64,000 nt of DNA, taken from assembly GCA_030539335.1 (NCBI GenBank), contig JAUNSG010000004.1, forward strand, positions 1-64,000, written 5' to 3'. Made by a program: the position numbers and the translations under genes. Source of the DNA: Eubacteriales bacterium (GTDB lineage Bacteria; Bacillota; Clostridia; Oscillospirales; Butyricicoccaceae). This document shows, one piece after another, positions 32,068 to 41,418 of the stretch (position 1 is the stretch's first letter; every line of letters begins with the position of its first letter). Below the pieces are notes generated by a model, which was given only the letters and a program-made list of their open reading frames with translations, was not told the DNA's origin and did no database searches.

Positions 32068-33135
32068 TTATTCGACCGGAACGGTCCAGCCCAGCTCGTC
32101 CTTGAGCTTGCCCCACTGGATACCGGTCAGGGTATCATACAGCTTATGGGTGACCTCACCGATCTCGCCGTTGTTGATATAGGCAACGTCGCCCTCATAG
32201 CGCAGCTCACCGACTGGGGAAATAACCGCAGCAGTACCGGTGCCGAAGACCTCTTCCAGCTTACCTTCCTTGGATGCCTTCATGACATCGGCGATCGGCA
32301 GGCGCTCCTCGGATACCGGGATACCCCAATGCTTGAGCAGGTCGATGCACGAACGGCGGGTGACACCCGGCAGAACCGTGCCGACACACGGAGCGGTGTA
32401 AACCGTACCGTCGATCTTAAAGAAGCAGTTCATCGAACCGACCTCTTCGACATACTTATGCTCGACGCCATCGAGCCACAGGGTCTGCTCATAGCCCAGA
32501 TCATGCGCCTTGACCTGCGAGATCAGGGATGCCGCATAGTTGCCGCCGCACTTGGTAAAGCCAGTGCCGCCCGGGCAAGCACGGGTGTACTCGTCCTCGA
32601 CGAAGATCTTTACCGGGTTGATGCCGGTGGAGTAATATGCGCCAACCGGCGAGCAGATGATGATAAACTGATGGGTCTTGGACGGACGAACGCCCAGATG
32701 CGGCTCGGTCGCGATGACAAACGGGCGGATATACAGGGAGGTACCCTCTGCATGCGGAACCCAGTCCTCCTCACACTTGACGAGCGCCTTGACTGCCTGA
32801 ACAAAATCCTCCGTCGGAAGGGACGGCAGGCACATACGTGCGTTGGTATTCTGCATACGCTCGGCGTTGCAGTCCGGACGGAACAGCTGAATCTTTCCCT
32901 CCGGTGTGCGGTATGCCTTGAGGCCCTCAAAGGACTCCATCGCATAATGCAGAACCATGGCCGCCGGATCGATCGAAATCGGCTCATACGGGACGATGCG
33001 GGCATCATGCCAGCCGATTCCCTCCGTATGATCCACAATGAACATATTATCGGTATAGTAGATGCCGAATCCGAGCTTCGACTCGTCCGGCTTCTGCTTC
33101 TTCTCCGTTGCCGGAGACATCTTGATGTTAAGCAT
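32068..33135 (-). CDS. ilvE: Branched-chain amino acid aminotransferase
   Basis: 355 residues, the length of class IV aminotransferases of the BCAT2 type. Features: YTDNMFIVDHTEGIGWHDAR, PAAMVLHYAMESFEGLKAYR, GGTGFTKCGGNYAASLISQV with the PLP-Lys region (ASL/QVK), DGVEHKYVEEVGSMNCFFK and GTGTAAVISPVG. It moves the amino group between Val, Leu, Ile and 2-oxoglutarate in the cytoplasm. Stands alone with its own terminator. The ribosome site ahead of the ATG at 33135 is weak. Confidence 0.95.
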   Translation of the reverse strand: MLNIKMSPATEKKQKPDESKLGFGIYYTDNMFIVDHTEGIGWHDARIVPYEPISIDPAAMVLHYAMESFEGLKAYRTPEGKIQLFRPDCNAERMQNTNARMCLPSLPTEDFVQAVKALVKCEEDWVPHAEGTSLYIRPFVIATEPHLGVRPSKTHQFIIICSPVGAYYSTGINPVKIFVEDEYTRACPGGTGFTKCGGNYAASLISQVKAHDLGYEQTLWLDGVEHKYVEEVGSMNCFFKIDGTVYTAPCVGTVLPGVTRRSCIDLLKHWGIPVSEERLPIADVMKASKEGKLEEVFGTGTAAVISPVGELRYEGDVAYINNGEIGEVTHKLYDTLTGIQWGKLKDELGWTVPVE

Positions 33136-33444
33136 TTACTTTCACTCTTTTCCCGCGCAATGCGATATAAACTATACAAATTTATTTTATAAAACTTACG
33201 AGCTGTTTTCAAGCCCTCTCATGGATTTTTTTACAGGATCGTGCGTTTTTCCGCAACTTTTTTCTCATTCTAGCATGATTTCCTGCATTTTTCTCCTTCC
33301 CATGAACAATTCGATGCTTTTCCACCGTCGTATTCCGCAGGCCGTACGGATGGGACAGCCGGAAAATCCTCCGCCGTCCGGAAGCCGCAAAAGCCAAAGC
33401 ACACCGTCGATGGTATGCTTTGGCCTCTGTCTTGCATCTCCGTT
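33136..33444. other. Intergenic region ilvE / asnS
   Basis: Contains the asnS terminator at 33393-33424 and the upstream region of ilvE. No further gene or hairpin was recognised. Confidence 0.5.
33393..33424 (-). terminator. Terminator of asnS
   Basis: GCCAAAGCATACC ... GGTGTGCTTTGGC on the minus strand followed by TTTTG. Confidence 0.75.
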
Positions 33445-34812
33445 TTAGAACTCGCAGTTGTTCGGCGTACGGTAATATGGGATGACGTCACGGATGTTCT
33501 CCATTCCGGTCACGTACATAATCAGGCGCTCGAAGCCCATGCCGAAGCCGGAATGCGTGCAGCTTCCGAACCGGCGCAGGTTGAGATACCAGTACATCTG
33601 CTCGGGCGAAATATGCAGCTCGTTCATCCGGTCCAACAGGCGGTCATAGCGCGCCTCTCTCTGGCTGCCGCCCATCAGCTCCCCGGCGCCCGGAACCAGC
33701 AGGTCTACCGCGCCGACCGTCTCGCCGTCCTCGTTCTGGTACATATAGAACGCCTTGATGTCCTTCGGCCAGTCGTAGACAAAGACCGGGGACTGGAAGT
33801 GGGTCTCGGTGAGGTACTTCTCATGCTCCTTAGCGAGATCCTGTCCGTATTCCGGCTGGAAATCGAACTTGACGTCCGCATTCTTGAGAATGGTAATCGC
33901 TTCCTTGTGGGTCACACGGGCGACGGTGGAATCCAGCAGCGCGTTCAGCTTGCCCTTGAGATCGGTCTTGTTGTAATTTGCCAGAACGTCCAGCTCGGCC
34001 GGGCAGCGCTCCAAAATTGCGCGGACAACCGACTTGAGGAAGTCCTCCTCGATGTCCATCAGCTCGTCCAGATCACAGAACGCGATCTCCGGCTCGATCA
34101 TCCAGAACTCCGCCATATGCGTCTTGGTATTGGAATTTTCCGCCCGGAAGGTCGGGCCGAATGTATACACCCGGCTGAAGCCCATCGCAAAGGTCTCCGC
34201 CTCAAGCTGGCCGGTTACGGCGAGCTGGGTCGGCTTTCCAAAAAAATCCTCCGCATAATCCGGCTTCTCCCCCAGCGGCAGCGTGGTTACCTGGAAGGTG
34301 TTTCCGGCGCCCTCCGCGTCGTTTCCGGTAATCAGCGGGGTGTGGACATAGACATACCCATGCGACTGGAAATACTCATGGATCGCCATCGAGGCAACCG
34401 AACGGACCTTAAAGACCGCCTGGAACAGACGGGTGCGCGGACGCAGATAGGAAATCTCGCGCAGGAACTCCAACGAGTGCTTCTTTGGCTGGAGCGGATA
34501 ATCCTCCGGACAGTCGCCCTCTACCTGGATCGAAGCCGCCTGCAGCTCGACCGTTCCCGGCTTGTTTCCCGCAACAAACGTACCCTCCACGACGATGGCC
34601 GAGCCATTGCCCAGCGAGCGGATCGCATCGAAATTTTCCAGCTTGTTGTCATACACGATCTGCAGCGGGTCCACACAGGTCCCGTCGTAGAAATTGATAA
34701 AGCCAAAGGTCTTCTGCTTGCGGTGGTTGCGCACCCAGCCCTTTACCTGAACCGGCTGGTCCAGAAAGGCATCCTTGTTTTGAAACAGCTCACATAATGT
34801 CTGATGCTTCAT
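33445..34812 (-). CDS. asnS: Asparaginyl-tRNA synthetase
   Basis: 455 residues. N-terminal OB-fold anticodon domain (VQVKGWVRNHRKQKTFGFIN), then the class II core with motif 2 FGPTFRAENSNTKTHMAEFW and motif 3 GFGMGFERLIMYV. It charges tRNA-Asn. The VTGMENIRDVIPYYRTP C-terminus fits the Asn enzyme. The ATG at 34812 lacks a nearby ribosome site; AGGAGG is 37 bases upstream with a perfect hairpin between. No T-box was seen. Confidence 0.97.
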   Translation of the reverse strand: MKHQTLCELFQNKDAFLDQPVQVKGWVRNHRKQKTFGFINFYDGTCVDPLQIVYDNKLENFDAIRSLGNGSAIVVEGTFVAGNKPGTVELQAASIQVEGDCPEDYPLQPKKHSLEFLREISYLRPRTRLFQAVFKVRSVASMAIHEYFQSHGYVYVHTPLITGNDAEGAGNTFQVTTLPLGEKPDYAEDFFGKPTQLAVTGQLEAETFAMGFSRVYTFGPTFRAENSNTKTHMAEFWMIEPEIAFCDLDELMDIEEDFLKSVVRAILERCPAELDVLANYNKTDLKGKLNALLDSTVARVTHKEAITILKNADVKFDFQPEYGQDLAKEHEKYLTETHFQSPVFVYDWPKDIKAFYMYQNEDGETVGAVDLLVPGAGELMGGSQREARYDRLLDRMNELHISPEQMYWYLNLRRFGSCTHSGFGMGFERLIMYVTGMENIRDVIPYYRTPNNCEF

Positions 34813-34821
34813 TGTATCATA

Positions 34822-34855
34822 GTACCGCCGCGGCGCGCGGCGCGTACTTCCTCCT
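34822..34855 (-). promoter_or_regulatory. Hairpin between ribosome site and asnS start
   Basis: On the minus strand AGGAGG (34855-34850) is followed by the hairpin GTAC-CGCCGCG ... CGCGGCG-GTAC (34847-34822) and then ATG at 34812. If the hairpin forms, the site and start come to lie about 11 bases apart. Confidence 0.6.
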
Positions 34856-34968
34856 AACCTCAGTTTTTCAGCCGAATCGCTGTATCACACGATCTTCCCA
34901 ACCAGTATACACCAAAACAGCAGAAAAAGCACCACCTATCGCAGAAAAAGTACAGAACTTCTCGCGTT

Positions 34969-35190
34969 TCATCCGTCTATCTCTTCCGGCACGTATTTGA
35001 GGATGTCCCCGGGCTGACAGTGCAGCGCCTCACAGATCGCGCTCAGCGTGGAAAACCGGATCGCGTTCACCTTGTTGTTTTTCAGCTTGGACAGGTTGAC
35101 ATTCGTGATGCCAACCCGTTCCGCCAGCTCCCCCAGCGACATCTGCCGGTCCGCCATGACGACATCCAGCTTTAACACAATTTTTCCCAT
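34969..35190 (-). CDS. YozG-like XRE regulator
   Basis: 73 residues. Short Cro/CI protein: KIVLKLDVVMADRQMSLGEL, then ERVGITNVNLSKLKNNKVNA as the helix-turn-helix and LCEALHCQPGDILKYVP-type end. YozG proteins are almost always paired with DUF2975 membrane proteins, as here; the gene starts 13 bases after the DUF2975 stop. The pair may form a membrane-linked repression switch. Confidence 0.9.
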   Translation of the reverse strand: MGKIVLKLDVVMADRQMSLGELAERVGITNVNLSKLKNNKVNAIRFSTLSAICEALHCQPGDILKYVPEEIDG

Positions 35191-35203
35191 GACTCCCTCC
35201 TGT

Positions 35204-35767
35204 TTAAATCAGACCATCGACATCTTCCTGCAGCTGCATGCCGTAGGCAAAAAACTGCGACAGGCACAGGACGATAATTCCCATCACGATGCCATCCAGC
35301 GACACGCTGATCTCCGCCGTCGCAGTTCCAATCACCAGCCTGCCGATGACGCTCATCGCCAGCTGCACCAGCGGGAGAGAAATACAGAAAATGCCGATCT
35401 CGCGCACCATGCGGATGATATCCGGCTGGAACGGCGTCTGCCCCTTGGAAAACCATGTCGTCCCGCGCGCCGTGCGGAAAATCAGGTAGATATTGCGGAA
35501 CACCATCGCCATCAGACCACAGCTCAGCACCCCCGTCAGAGAGGCCATCGCCAGCGCTCTCGGAAGGACTGTCTCTGTGCCGTCCGCCATCTCCACCATA
35601 AAGCCCCGTATATTCAGTCCCGCTGTGTCTTCGATTGCCCATGAGGACACCGCCCCCGGCATTGCCACCGACACAATCAAAGACAACAGCATCACTGCCC
35701 CCATCAGCCAGTACGCAACCTCAAAAATCTTTGCACCAACAATCACAATCGTATTCAGTCGTTTCAT
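35204..35767 (-). CDS. DUF2975 membrane protein
   Basis: 187 residues from the ATG at 35767 (AGGAGTTGTACGTG upstream). Four hydrophobic segments are visible (IFEVAYWLMGAVMLLSLIV, MASLTGVLSCGLMAMVF, EIGIFCISLPLVQLAMSVIG and VMGIIVLCLSQFFAYG) with a middle loop bearing SKGQTPFQPDIIRMVREIG, typical of DUF2975. It is always found with a YozG-type regulator. Function unknown. Confidence 0.85.
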   Translation of the reverse strand: MKRLNTIVIVGAKIFEVAYWLMGAVMLLSLIVSVAMPGAVSSWAIEDTAGLNIRGFMVEMADGTETVLPRALAMASLTGVLSCGLMAMVFRNIYLIFRTARGTTWFSKGQTPFQPDIIRMVREIGIFCISLPLVQLAMSVIGRLVIGTATAEISVSLDGIVMGIIVLCLSQFFAYGMQLQEDVDGLI

Positions 35768-35941
35768 CACGTACAACTCCTATCCAAATCAGTTTGTATC
35801 ATCGCCGGCTTTTGATAGAAATAGCATACCACCTCTATTATCGTTTGTCAATTATTATTTATCGTTTTTCGATAAATATTTTCGTATCACATAAAACAAA
35901 AGGGCAGGAGCTGTTCGCTCCCACCCTGTCCTGGTTTTGTT

Positions 35942-37111
35942 TTATGCCTGGATCATAGCATCCGCCAGCTGCTCCAGCGCCGCAACCGTTTCCGGCTTGA
36001 CGGTGGACTTGATGGTAACCAGCGGGCCGACGATCTCGATCTTCTTCATGGCCTCCAGCTGAGCTGCCATCTGCTTTCCGGCGATCGGGCCCCACGAGCC
36101 GTTCTGTACCAGACCGACCTTGCGGTTCTGGAAGTTCTTGAGCTTGAGATGATACAGCAGATCCTCCATGACCGGGAACATGCCGCCGTCATAGGTCGCG
36201 CACGCCAGAACCAGCTTGTCATAGCGATAGATGTCCTCAATGACCTCCGCCATATCCGAGCGGCTCAGATCAAATACCTTGACCTTCTTGGCGCCCTTCT
36301 GCTGCAGCATCTCTGCCAGCTGCTTGGCTGCCTTGCCGGTGTTGCCATGGATAGATGCATAGGCGATCACAACGCCCTCGTCCTCCGGCTCATAGCTGCT
36401 CCATACCTGATACTTGCCGATGTAGTAGCCGAGATCCTCCTTGAGGATCGGGCCGTGCAGCGGGCAGATGGTCTGGATATCCAGCGTCGCCGCCTTCTTG
36501 AGCAGAGCCTGCACCTGTGCACCATACTTGCCCACAATGTTCATGTAATAGCGGCGGGCCTCGCATGCCCAGTCCTCATCCGCATCGAGTGCGCCGAACT
36601 TGCCGAAACCATCCGCCGAGAAGAGGATCTTCTCCGCCTGTTCATAAGTAACCATAACCTCCGGCCAGTGTACCATCGGCGCCATAAAGAACTGCAGGGT
36701 ATGGCTGCCGAGCGACAGGGTATCGCCCTCCGCAACAACAACCGCACGGTCCTTCAGGTTGTCAATTGCGAAGAACTGCGGCAGCATTGCCAGTGTCTTG
36801 GCGTTGACGACAATCTGCATCTCCGGATACATCTCTGCCAGCTTCTGAATATTGGCCGCATGATCCGGCTCCATATGGGATACGACCAGATACGCCGGCT
36901 TGTTGTCCCCCAGAACGGCGGCCAGATTTTCCAGCCACGGCTCGGTTGCACGGGCATCTACTGTGTCCATAATCGTAATTTTCTCATCCAGAATAACATA
37001 CGAGTTGTACGAGACACCGTTTGGAACAATATACTGGCTCTCAAACAGGTCAAGCGTCTTGTCATCGACGCCCACATACAACACGGAATCGGAAATTGTT
37101 ACCTTGCTCAT
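35942..37111 (-). CDS. Flavodiiron protein (A-type flavoprotein)
   Basis: 389 residues from the ATG at 37111 (GGAGGATTGCAT upstream). The N-terminal metallo-beta-lactamase-like domain has VVSHMEPDHAANIQ, the H-x-E-x-D-H diiron motif, plus CPLHGP. The C-terminal flavodoxin domain begins VVIAYASIHGNTGKAAKQLA and has ATYDGGMFPVMEDLL. These enzymes reduce oxygen or nitric oxide to protect anaerobes. Length and motifs are complete. The gene stands alone behind a clear promoter. Confidence 0.95.
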   Translation of the reverse strand: MSKVTISDSVLYVGVDDKTLDLFESQYIVPNGVSYNSYVILDEKITIMDTVDARATEPWLENLAAVLGDNKPAYLVVSHMEPDHAANIQKLAEMYPEMQIVVNAKTLAMLPQFFAIDNLKDRAVVVAEGDTLSLGSHTLQFFMAPMVHWPEVMVTYEQAEKILFSADGFGKFGALDADEDWACEARRYYMNIVGKYGAQVQALLKKAATLDIQTICPLHGPILKEDLGYYIGKYQVWSSYEPEDEGVVIAYASIHGNTGKAAKQLAEMLQQKGAKKVKVFDLSRSDMAEVIEDIYRYDKLVLACATYDGGMFPVMEDLLYHLKLKNFQNRKVGLVQNGSWGPIAGKQMAAQLEAMKKIEIVGPLVTIKSTVKPETVAALEQLADAMIQA

Positions 37112-37168
37112 ATGCAATCCTCCATCATATACTATTAAAATTTATATCAAATTTCTTTTTTCGTGATT

Positions 37169-37197
37169 ATCATAGCACATCTCTATGCAGAAAACAA
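37169..37197 (-). promoter_or_regulatory. Promoter of the flavodiiron gene
   Basis: Minus strand: -35 TTGTTT at 37197-37192, 17-bp spacer, -10 TATGAT at 37174-37169. Confidence 0.65.
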
Positions 37198-37237
37198 GAA
37201 TTCTTCTAACTTTATTACACAGCAAACCGTCCCGCAC

Positions 37238-38257
37238 TCAGTCAGACAGCTCATGCGAAACCGTTCGGGCGATCAGCCGTGCGGCCTGCTCGATATCTGA
37301 GACCGCCGCCATCTCATTGGGCGAATGGATATAACGTGTCGGAATGCTGACCGCACCGGCGCGCACACCGCCGCGCGAGCGCTGGATCACACCGGTATCC
37401 GTCCCGCCAAATTCCATGATCTCCTGCTGTACCGTCATCCCAAGGCTCTCCGCCGCACGATACAGCGCATCGCGCACGGACACATCACAGATGACCGAAC
37501 GGTCCATCACCTTGACCGCCGGACCGGCCCCCAGCTTGACCGCCATCGGGTACTTGCGCTCAGGCATATCGCCCGTGTCGGTCACATCGACGGCAATCGC
37601 GACCTCAGGCGCGGTGTCGAACGCCATCGTCTGTGCGCCCCGCAGTCCGACCTCCTCCTGTGCCGTAAACGCCACCGTGATATCGTTGTCGGTCTCCTCC
37701 AGTGCACACATCGCGCCGATCAGGGTCAGACAGCCGATGCGGTTGTCCAAATACGGACCGCAGAGGATATTTCCCTGTGCAAACGGCTCCCCGTCAAACA
37801 CCGCAAAATCCCCGACCCGAATGCGCGTCTCTGCCTCCTCGCGGCTGGAAGCCCCGATATCCAAAAACAGATTGTCCATCCCGAGCTGCTTGAACGGGGT
37901 CTTTTCCTCGAACGAGATCACACCGCGCACGCCGCTCTGAAAGCGCACCCGCCGATCGATCAAATCGCCCAGCATTAGGCCGCCGACCGAGGCAAACCGG
38001 GCAAAGCCGTTGTCGTCAATGTGTGTGACCACAACGCCGATGGAATCCATATGGGCCGCAAGCACCACCTTTTTTCCGCTTCCCGCGCGATGGTACAACA
38101 GATTGTTCATCGCATCCGTCCGCCGCTCCCAGCGTTCGGCATCCGGCACATGCTCCGCAATGATGCGGTCGAGACACGCGATCACGCCGCTTTCCCGTCC
38201 GGACGGGCCAAATGCCCCGGACAATGCGCAAAATTCTTTGACCAAATCAAATTTCAT
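37238..38257 (-). CDS. M42 family metallopeptidase (third gene of operon)
   Basis: 339 residues; ATG at 38257 with GGGGGAGCAGT upstream, overlapping the previous gene by 11 bases. Metal-site motifs of M42 (glutamyl/deblocking aminopeptidases) are present: LAAHMDSIGVVVTHID, GPYLDNRIGCLTLIG, FTAQEEVGLRGAQT and IAVDVTDTGDMPE. These are cytoplasmic, often dodecameric cages that trim N-terminal residues of peptides. The last of three tandem paralogues on the minus strand. Confidence 0.93.
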   Translation of the reverse strand: MKFDLVKEFCALSGAFGPSGRESGVIACLDRIIAEHVPDAERWERRTDAMNNLLYHRAGSGKKVVLAAHMDSIGVVVTHIDDNGFARFASVGGLMLGDLIDRRVRFQSGVRGVISFEEKTPFKQLGMDNLFLDIGASSREEAETRIRVGDFAVFDGEPFAQGNILCGPYLDNRIGCLTLIGAMCALEETDNDITVAFTAQEEVGLRGAQTMAFDTAPEVAIAVDVTDTGDMPERKYPMAVKLGAGPAVKVMDRSVICDVSVRDALYRAAESLGMTVQQEIMEFGGTDTGVIQRSRGGVRAGAVSIPTRYIHSPNEMAAVSDIEQAARLIARTVSHELSD

Positions 38258-39278
38258 ACTGCTCCCCCATCTCCTTCAGAAAACGGCGGCTGATCTCCAG
38301 CACCCCGTATAAATCCTCGATCGCCGCCACACTCACCGGCGAATGAATATAGCGTACCGGCGCCGCGACCACGCCCGTGCGAATACCGCTGCGCGTCAGA
38401 TGGATGCGTCCGGCATCCGTTCCGCCCGCGATCCGGTGCTTGGTCTGCCATGCAATTCCGGCCTGCTCCGCACAGCGCCGCAGGGCTTCGCACACGTCCT
38501 CGTGATAGATCGTCGCACGGTCCATAAACGCAATCACCGGTCCCTTTCGCAGGCCGCAGACCTGCCGGTGCCCTTCGACCTCCGCCAGATCCGCCGCCGT
38601 CGTACCCTCCAATACCAGGCACACGTCCGACCCGATCGTATACGCCGCACAGCGCGCCCCGCGCAGACCAACTTCCTCCTGGGTCGTGAAAGCGAACCAG
38701 GTGTCCACCGCCGGGCGTTCCTTTAAGATCGTCAGCATCGCCGCACAGCCAATGCGGTCGTCGATCGCCTTCGCCTTGAGCAGCCCGTCCCCGAACGCCA
38801 CGGACGGCGAATCAAACACGCCATAGCTTCCGAGCGGGACCTTGCGCTGCGCCGCCTTTTTGTCCGTGCAGCCGATGTCAATATACAGGTCTTTCGCCTT
38901 CGGCATGTTCCTGCGCTCCTGCCGGGTCGTCAGATGCACCGCCTTGATGCCGACCACACCGCGTACGCCCTGTTCAAAAAAGACAACACGCCGTCCGATC
39001 ACAACGCGCGGGTCCACACCGCCCACAAAGCCAAACTTGACGCAGCCGTCCTCCGTATAGCCCTTGCACAGGATGCCGACCTCGTCCATATGCGCCGCCA
39101 GCATGACGGTCTTGCCGCACGATTTGGCTCCCTTGCGGAAGATCATCAGGTTTCCGATGCTGTCCTCGCGGATTTCATCCGCATACGGCTCCGCCTCCCG
39201 GCGGATGTAGTCGCGCACCGCATCCTCACAGCCCGACGGGCCGGGGAGCGCGCACAGCTCCTTGAGCAGCTCGATCAT
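38247..39278 (-). CDS. M42 family metallopeptidase (second gene of operon)
   Basis: 343 residues; ATG at 39278 with GGGGAGGTGGCAGGACG upstream. Motifs are LAAHMDEVGILCKGY, KAIDDRIGCAAML, FTTQEEVGLRGARC and LVLEGTTAADLAE. It shares about the same domain plan as its two neighbours but differs in the ligand loop, so substrate preference may differ. Start and stop overlap both neighbours, indicating one transcript. Confidence 0.93.
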   Translation of the reverse strand: MIELLKELCALPGPSGCEDAVRDYIRREAEPYADEIREDSIGNLMIFRKGAKSCGKTVMLAAHMDEVGILCKGYTEDGCVKFGFVGGVDPRVVIGRRVVFFEQGVRGVVGIKAVHLTTRQERRNMPKAKDLYIDIGCTDKKAAQRKVPLGSYGVFDSPSVAFGDGLLKAKAIDDRIGCAAMLTILKERPAVDTWFAFTTQEEVGLRGARCAAYTIGSDVCLVLEGTTAADLAEVEGHRQVCGLRKGPVIAFMDRATIYHEDVCEALRRCAEQAGIAWQTKHRIAGGTDAGRIHLTRSGIRTGVVAAPVRYIHSPVSVAAIEDLYGVLEISRRFLKEMGEQYEI

Positions 39279-40300
39279 CGTCCTGCCACCTCCCCGTCAA
39301 ACTCGCACAGAAATTCTGCCAGCAGCTTTGCGGTCAGCTCCACATCCGATTCCTGTATGACCTCAATCGGCGTATGCATGTATTTCAGCGGGATGGACAA
39401 CAGCCCCATCGCAATGCCGCTGCGCACCACCTGCATATCCCAGGCATTGGTTCCGGTGTTGCCCTCCATGATCTCCAATTGATACGGGATCTCGTTGGCC
39501 CGCGCGGTTTTGATGAGGCGCTGGGTCAGTCCGCGATGCAGATTCGGTCCCATGCCGATCACCACATTGCCAAGGGCAAACGTCTCCTCCGACGGTGCAT
39601 CCGGTGTCTTAGCATGGGTGACATCCACCGCAATGCCGTAGTCCGGACGGACTTGAAACGCCGCCGCGAGCGCCCCCAGCGAATCGGTCTCCTCGTGCAC
39701 CGAACCGCACACGACAAGATCCACCTTCCGGTCACATTGCGACAGCTTCTTCATCGCCTGCACGAGCGCAAAAAATCCCGCGCGGTCATCCAGGCACTTG
39801 CTGCAAATCTGTCCACTCTCCAGATCGCACGGCGTCTCCCGAAAGACAACCGGCGTGCCAATCCGGATCACCGAACGCGCGTCGCACAGGCCGGTGTCGA
39901 TCAGCATTTCCTGCATCGGGACCGCCTTGTCCTCTTCCCCCGCCTTCAGCAGATGCGGCGGCATACAGGACACCACGCCATACCGCGGCGGGTCGGACAA
40001 AACCGTCACCTCCGCGCCGAGCAGCATCCGCGGGTCAACCCCGCCGACCTGCGTAAAACGCAGGAAACCGCCGTCCAGAACATCGGTGACCATAAAACCG
40101 ATCTGATCCAGATGGGCATCCAGCAAAACAGTCTTTGCCCCCGGCTTCCTACAGGACAGCCAACCCAGAACCGAGCCGTTCGCATCGATTTCGGTCCGGT
40201 CACAATAGGGTGCGAGCAGCTCCTGTGCCACCGCCGCCGCATTGCCCTCAAATCCAGTCACGCCATCTGCACAGCACAACCGGTACAATTCTTCATTCAC
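39275..40300 (-). CDS. M42 family metallopeptidase (first gene of operon)
   Basis: 341 residues from the GTG at 40300, chosen because GGGAGATG lies just before it; TTG at 40315 is also open. Motifs: LLDAHLDQIGFMVTDV, KCLDDRAGFFALVQAM, CGSVHEETDSLGALAA and GIAVDVTHAKTPD. It is the least conserved of the three, yet the metal ligands look intact. It leads the operon behind the promoter at 40356-40384. Confidence 0.9.
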   Translation of the reverse strand: MNEELYRLCCADGVTGFEGNAAAVAQELLAPYCDRTEIDANGSVLGWLSCRKPGAKTVLLDAHLDQIGFMVTDVLDGGFLRFTQVGGVDPRMLLGAEVTVLSDPPRYGVVSCMPPHLLKAGEEDKAVPMQEMLIDTGLCDARSVIRIGTPVVFRETPCDLESGQICSKCLDDRAGFFALVQAMKKLSQCDRKVDLVVCGSVHEETDSLGALAAAFQVRPDYGIAVDVTHAKTPDAPSEETFALGNVVIGMGPNLHRGLTQRLIKTARANEIPYQLEIMEGNTGTNAWDMQVVRSGIAMGLLSIPLKYMHTPIEVIQESDVELTAKLLAEFLCEFDGEVAGR

Positions 40301-40355
40301 AGCTTCATCTCCCAAAGCAACATATTTTTTTGGAAAATCCCTTTTTCAATTTCTT

Positions 40356-40384
40356 ATTATACCCGCCGTCGCCGCATTTCACAA
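40356..40384 (-). promoter_or_regulatory. Promoter of the M42 operon
   Basis: Minus strand: -35 TTGTGA at 40384-40379, 17-bp spacer, -10 TATAAT at 40361-40356. Confidence 0.65.
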
Positions 40385-40428
40385 TGCAAATGTTTACATT
40401 TCCCACGTTTTTGTGATAGACTAGCGCT

Positions 40429-41325
40429 ATGAAAACACGAACTTCTTTTTGCCTTTGCATCCCGCCTGCGCGGGATGGATGTCCGGTTCAGGACATTTTG
40501 CGGTCACACGGCTTTTCCCGCCGTCTGCTCATCGCATTAAAAAAGATCCCCGGAAGCGTCCGTCTGGACGGCGAGCCGGTCTACCTGATCGTCCCCGTCC
40601 GAAGTGGTCAGCAGCTCACCGTCGATCTGACGGGCTTGTCCGGCTCCGAGCACATCGTGCCGACCCCTCTCCCGCTGGAGATCGTCTATGAGGATGCCGA
40701 CCTGTTCGTCCTGAACAAGCCCGCCGGAATGCCGGTGCATCCGTCGCAGGGGCATTATACGGACACGCTGTGCAACGCACTGGCGTATCACCTCGAACAG
40801 AATGGCGATCCGTTCGCCGCCCACGCGGTCGGACGGCTCGACCGGGACACCTCCGGTCTGGTGCTGCTTGCACGGCACGAGCTGTCCGCCTGTATCCTGT
40901 CCGCCGCCATGCGCGATCGGCGCATCCATCGGGAATACCGCGCGGTCTGCACCGGAATGCTCCCCGCCAGCGGTACCATCGATGCCCCCATCGCCCGCGC
41001 CCACGGCAGCACCATCGAACGCGTCGTCTCGGCTTCCGGGGAACCGGCGGTCACACATTACCGCCGTCTGGAGGACGCGAACGGTTATTCGCTCGCCGCC
41101 GTGCGGCTGGAAACCGGACGCACCCACCAGATCCGCGTCCATATGAAGCACATCGGCCATCCGCTCCCCGGCGATTTCCTGTACCATCCGGATACCTCCG
41201 TGATCTCCCGGCAGGCGCTGCACAGCTACCGCCTGTCCTTTCCCCATCCGATGACCGGAGCCCCTCTCACCTTTACCGCTCCTATTCCGCCGGATATGCG
41301 TGCAATTCTTGCGAAACGCCCTTGA
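40429..41325 (+). CDS. RluA family pseudouridine synthase
   Basis: 298 residues. The catalytic motif AVGRLDRDTSGLVLL is intact with its Asp, and LETGRTHQIRVHMKHIGHPL is the usual C-terminal signature. An N-terminal S4-like part (PVQDILRSHGFSRRLLIALKK) precedes the catalytic domain. It converts specific rRNA or tRNA uridines to pseudouridine. The exact target (RluC, RluD or YhcT/YjbO-type) cannot be told by eye. No clear ribosome site precedes the ATG at 40429. Confidence 0.92.
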   Translation: MKTRTSFCLCIPPARDGCPVQDILRSHGFSRRLLIALKKIPGSVRLDGEPVYLIVPVRSGQQLTVDLTGLSGSEHIVPTPLPLEIVYEDADLFVLNKPAGMPVHPSQGHYTDTLCNALAYHLEQNGDPFAAHAVGRLDRDTSGLVLLARHELSACILSAAMRDRRIHREYRAVCTGMLPASGTIDAPIARAHGSTIERVVSASGEPAVTHYRRLEDANGYSLAAVRLETGRTHQIRVHMKHIGHPLPGDFLYHPDTSVISRQALHSYRLSFPHPMTGAPLTFTAPIPPDMRAILAKRP

Positions 41326-41361
41326 CAGCCTGTCTCTTTGTGTGCTACGGTTAAGTTGATT

Positions 41362-41385
41362 AAATTGTTAATTTCTTAACAATTT
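41362..41385. promoter_or_regulatory. Perfect inverted repeat upstream of the sulfhydrylase gene
   Basis: AAATTGTTAA-TTTC-TTAACAATTT, a 10-bp stem with a 4-base loop, 34 bases before the start codon. The core GTTAATTTCTTAAC also occurs at 5006-5019 in element A. A possible -35 TTGACA is at 41322. Confidence 0.5.
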
Positions 41386-41418
41386 CCTAGTAATTTGATA
41401 GGAAAGGACTGTGATATC

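Noticed and set aside
34813..34968. T-box riboswitch upstream of asnS
   Set aside because: No specifier loop or T-box core was seen; only the GC-rich hairpin and ribosome site.
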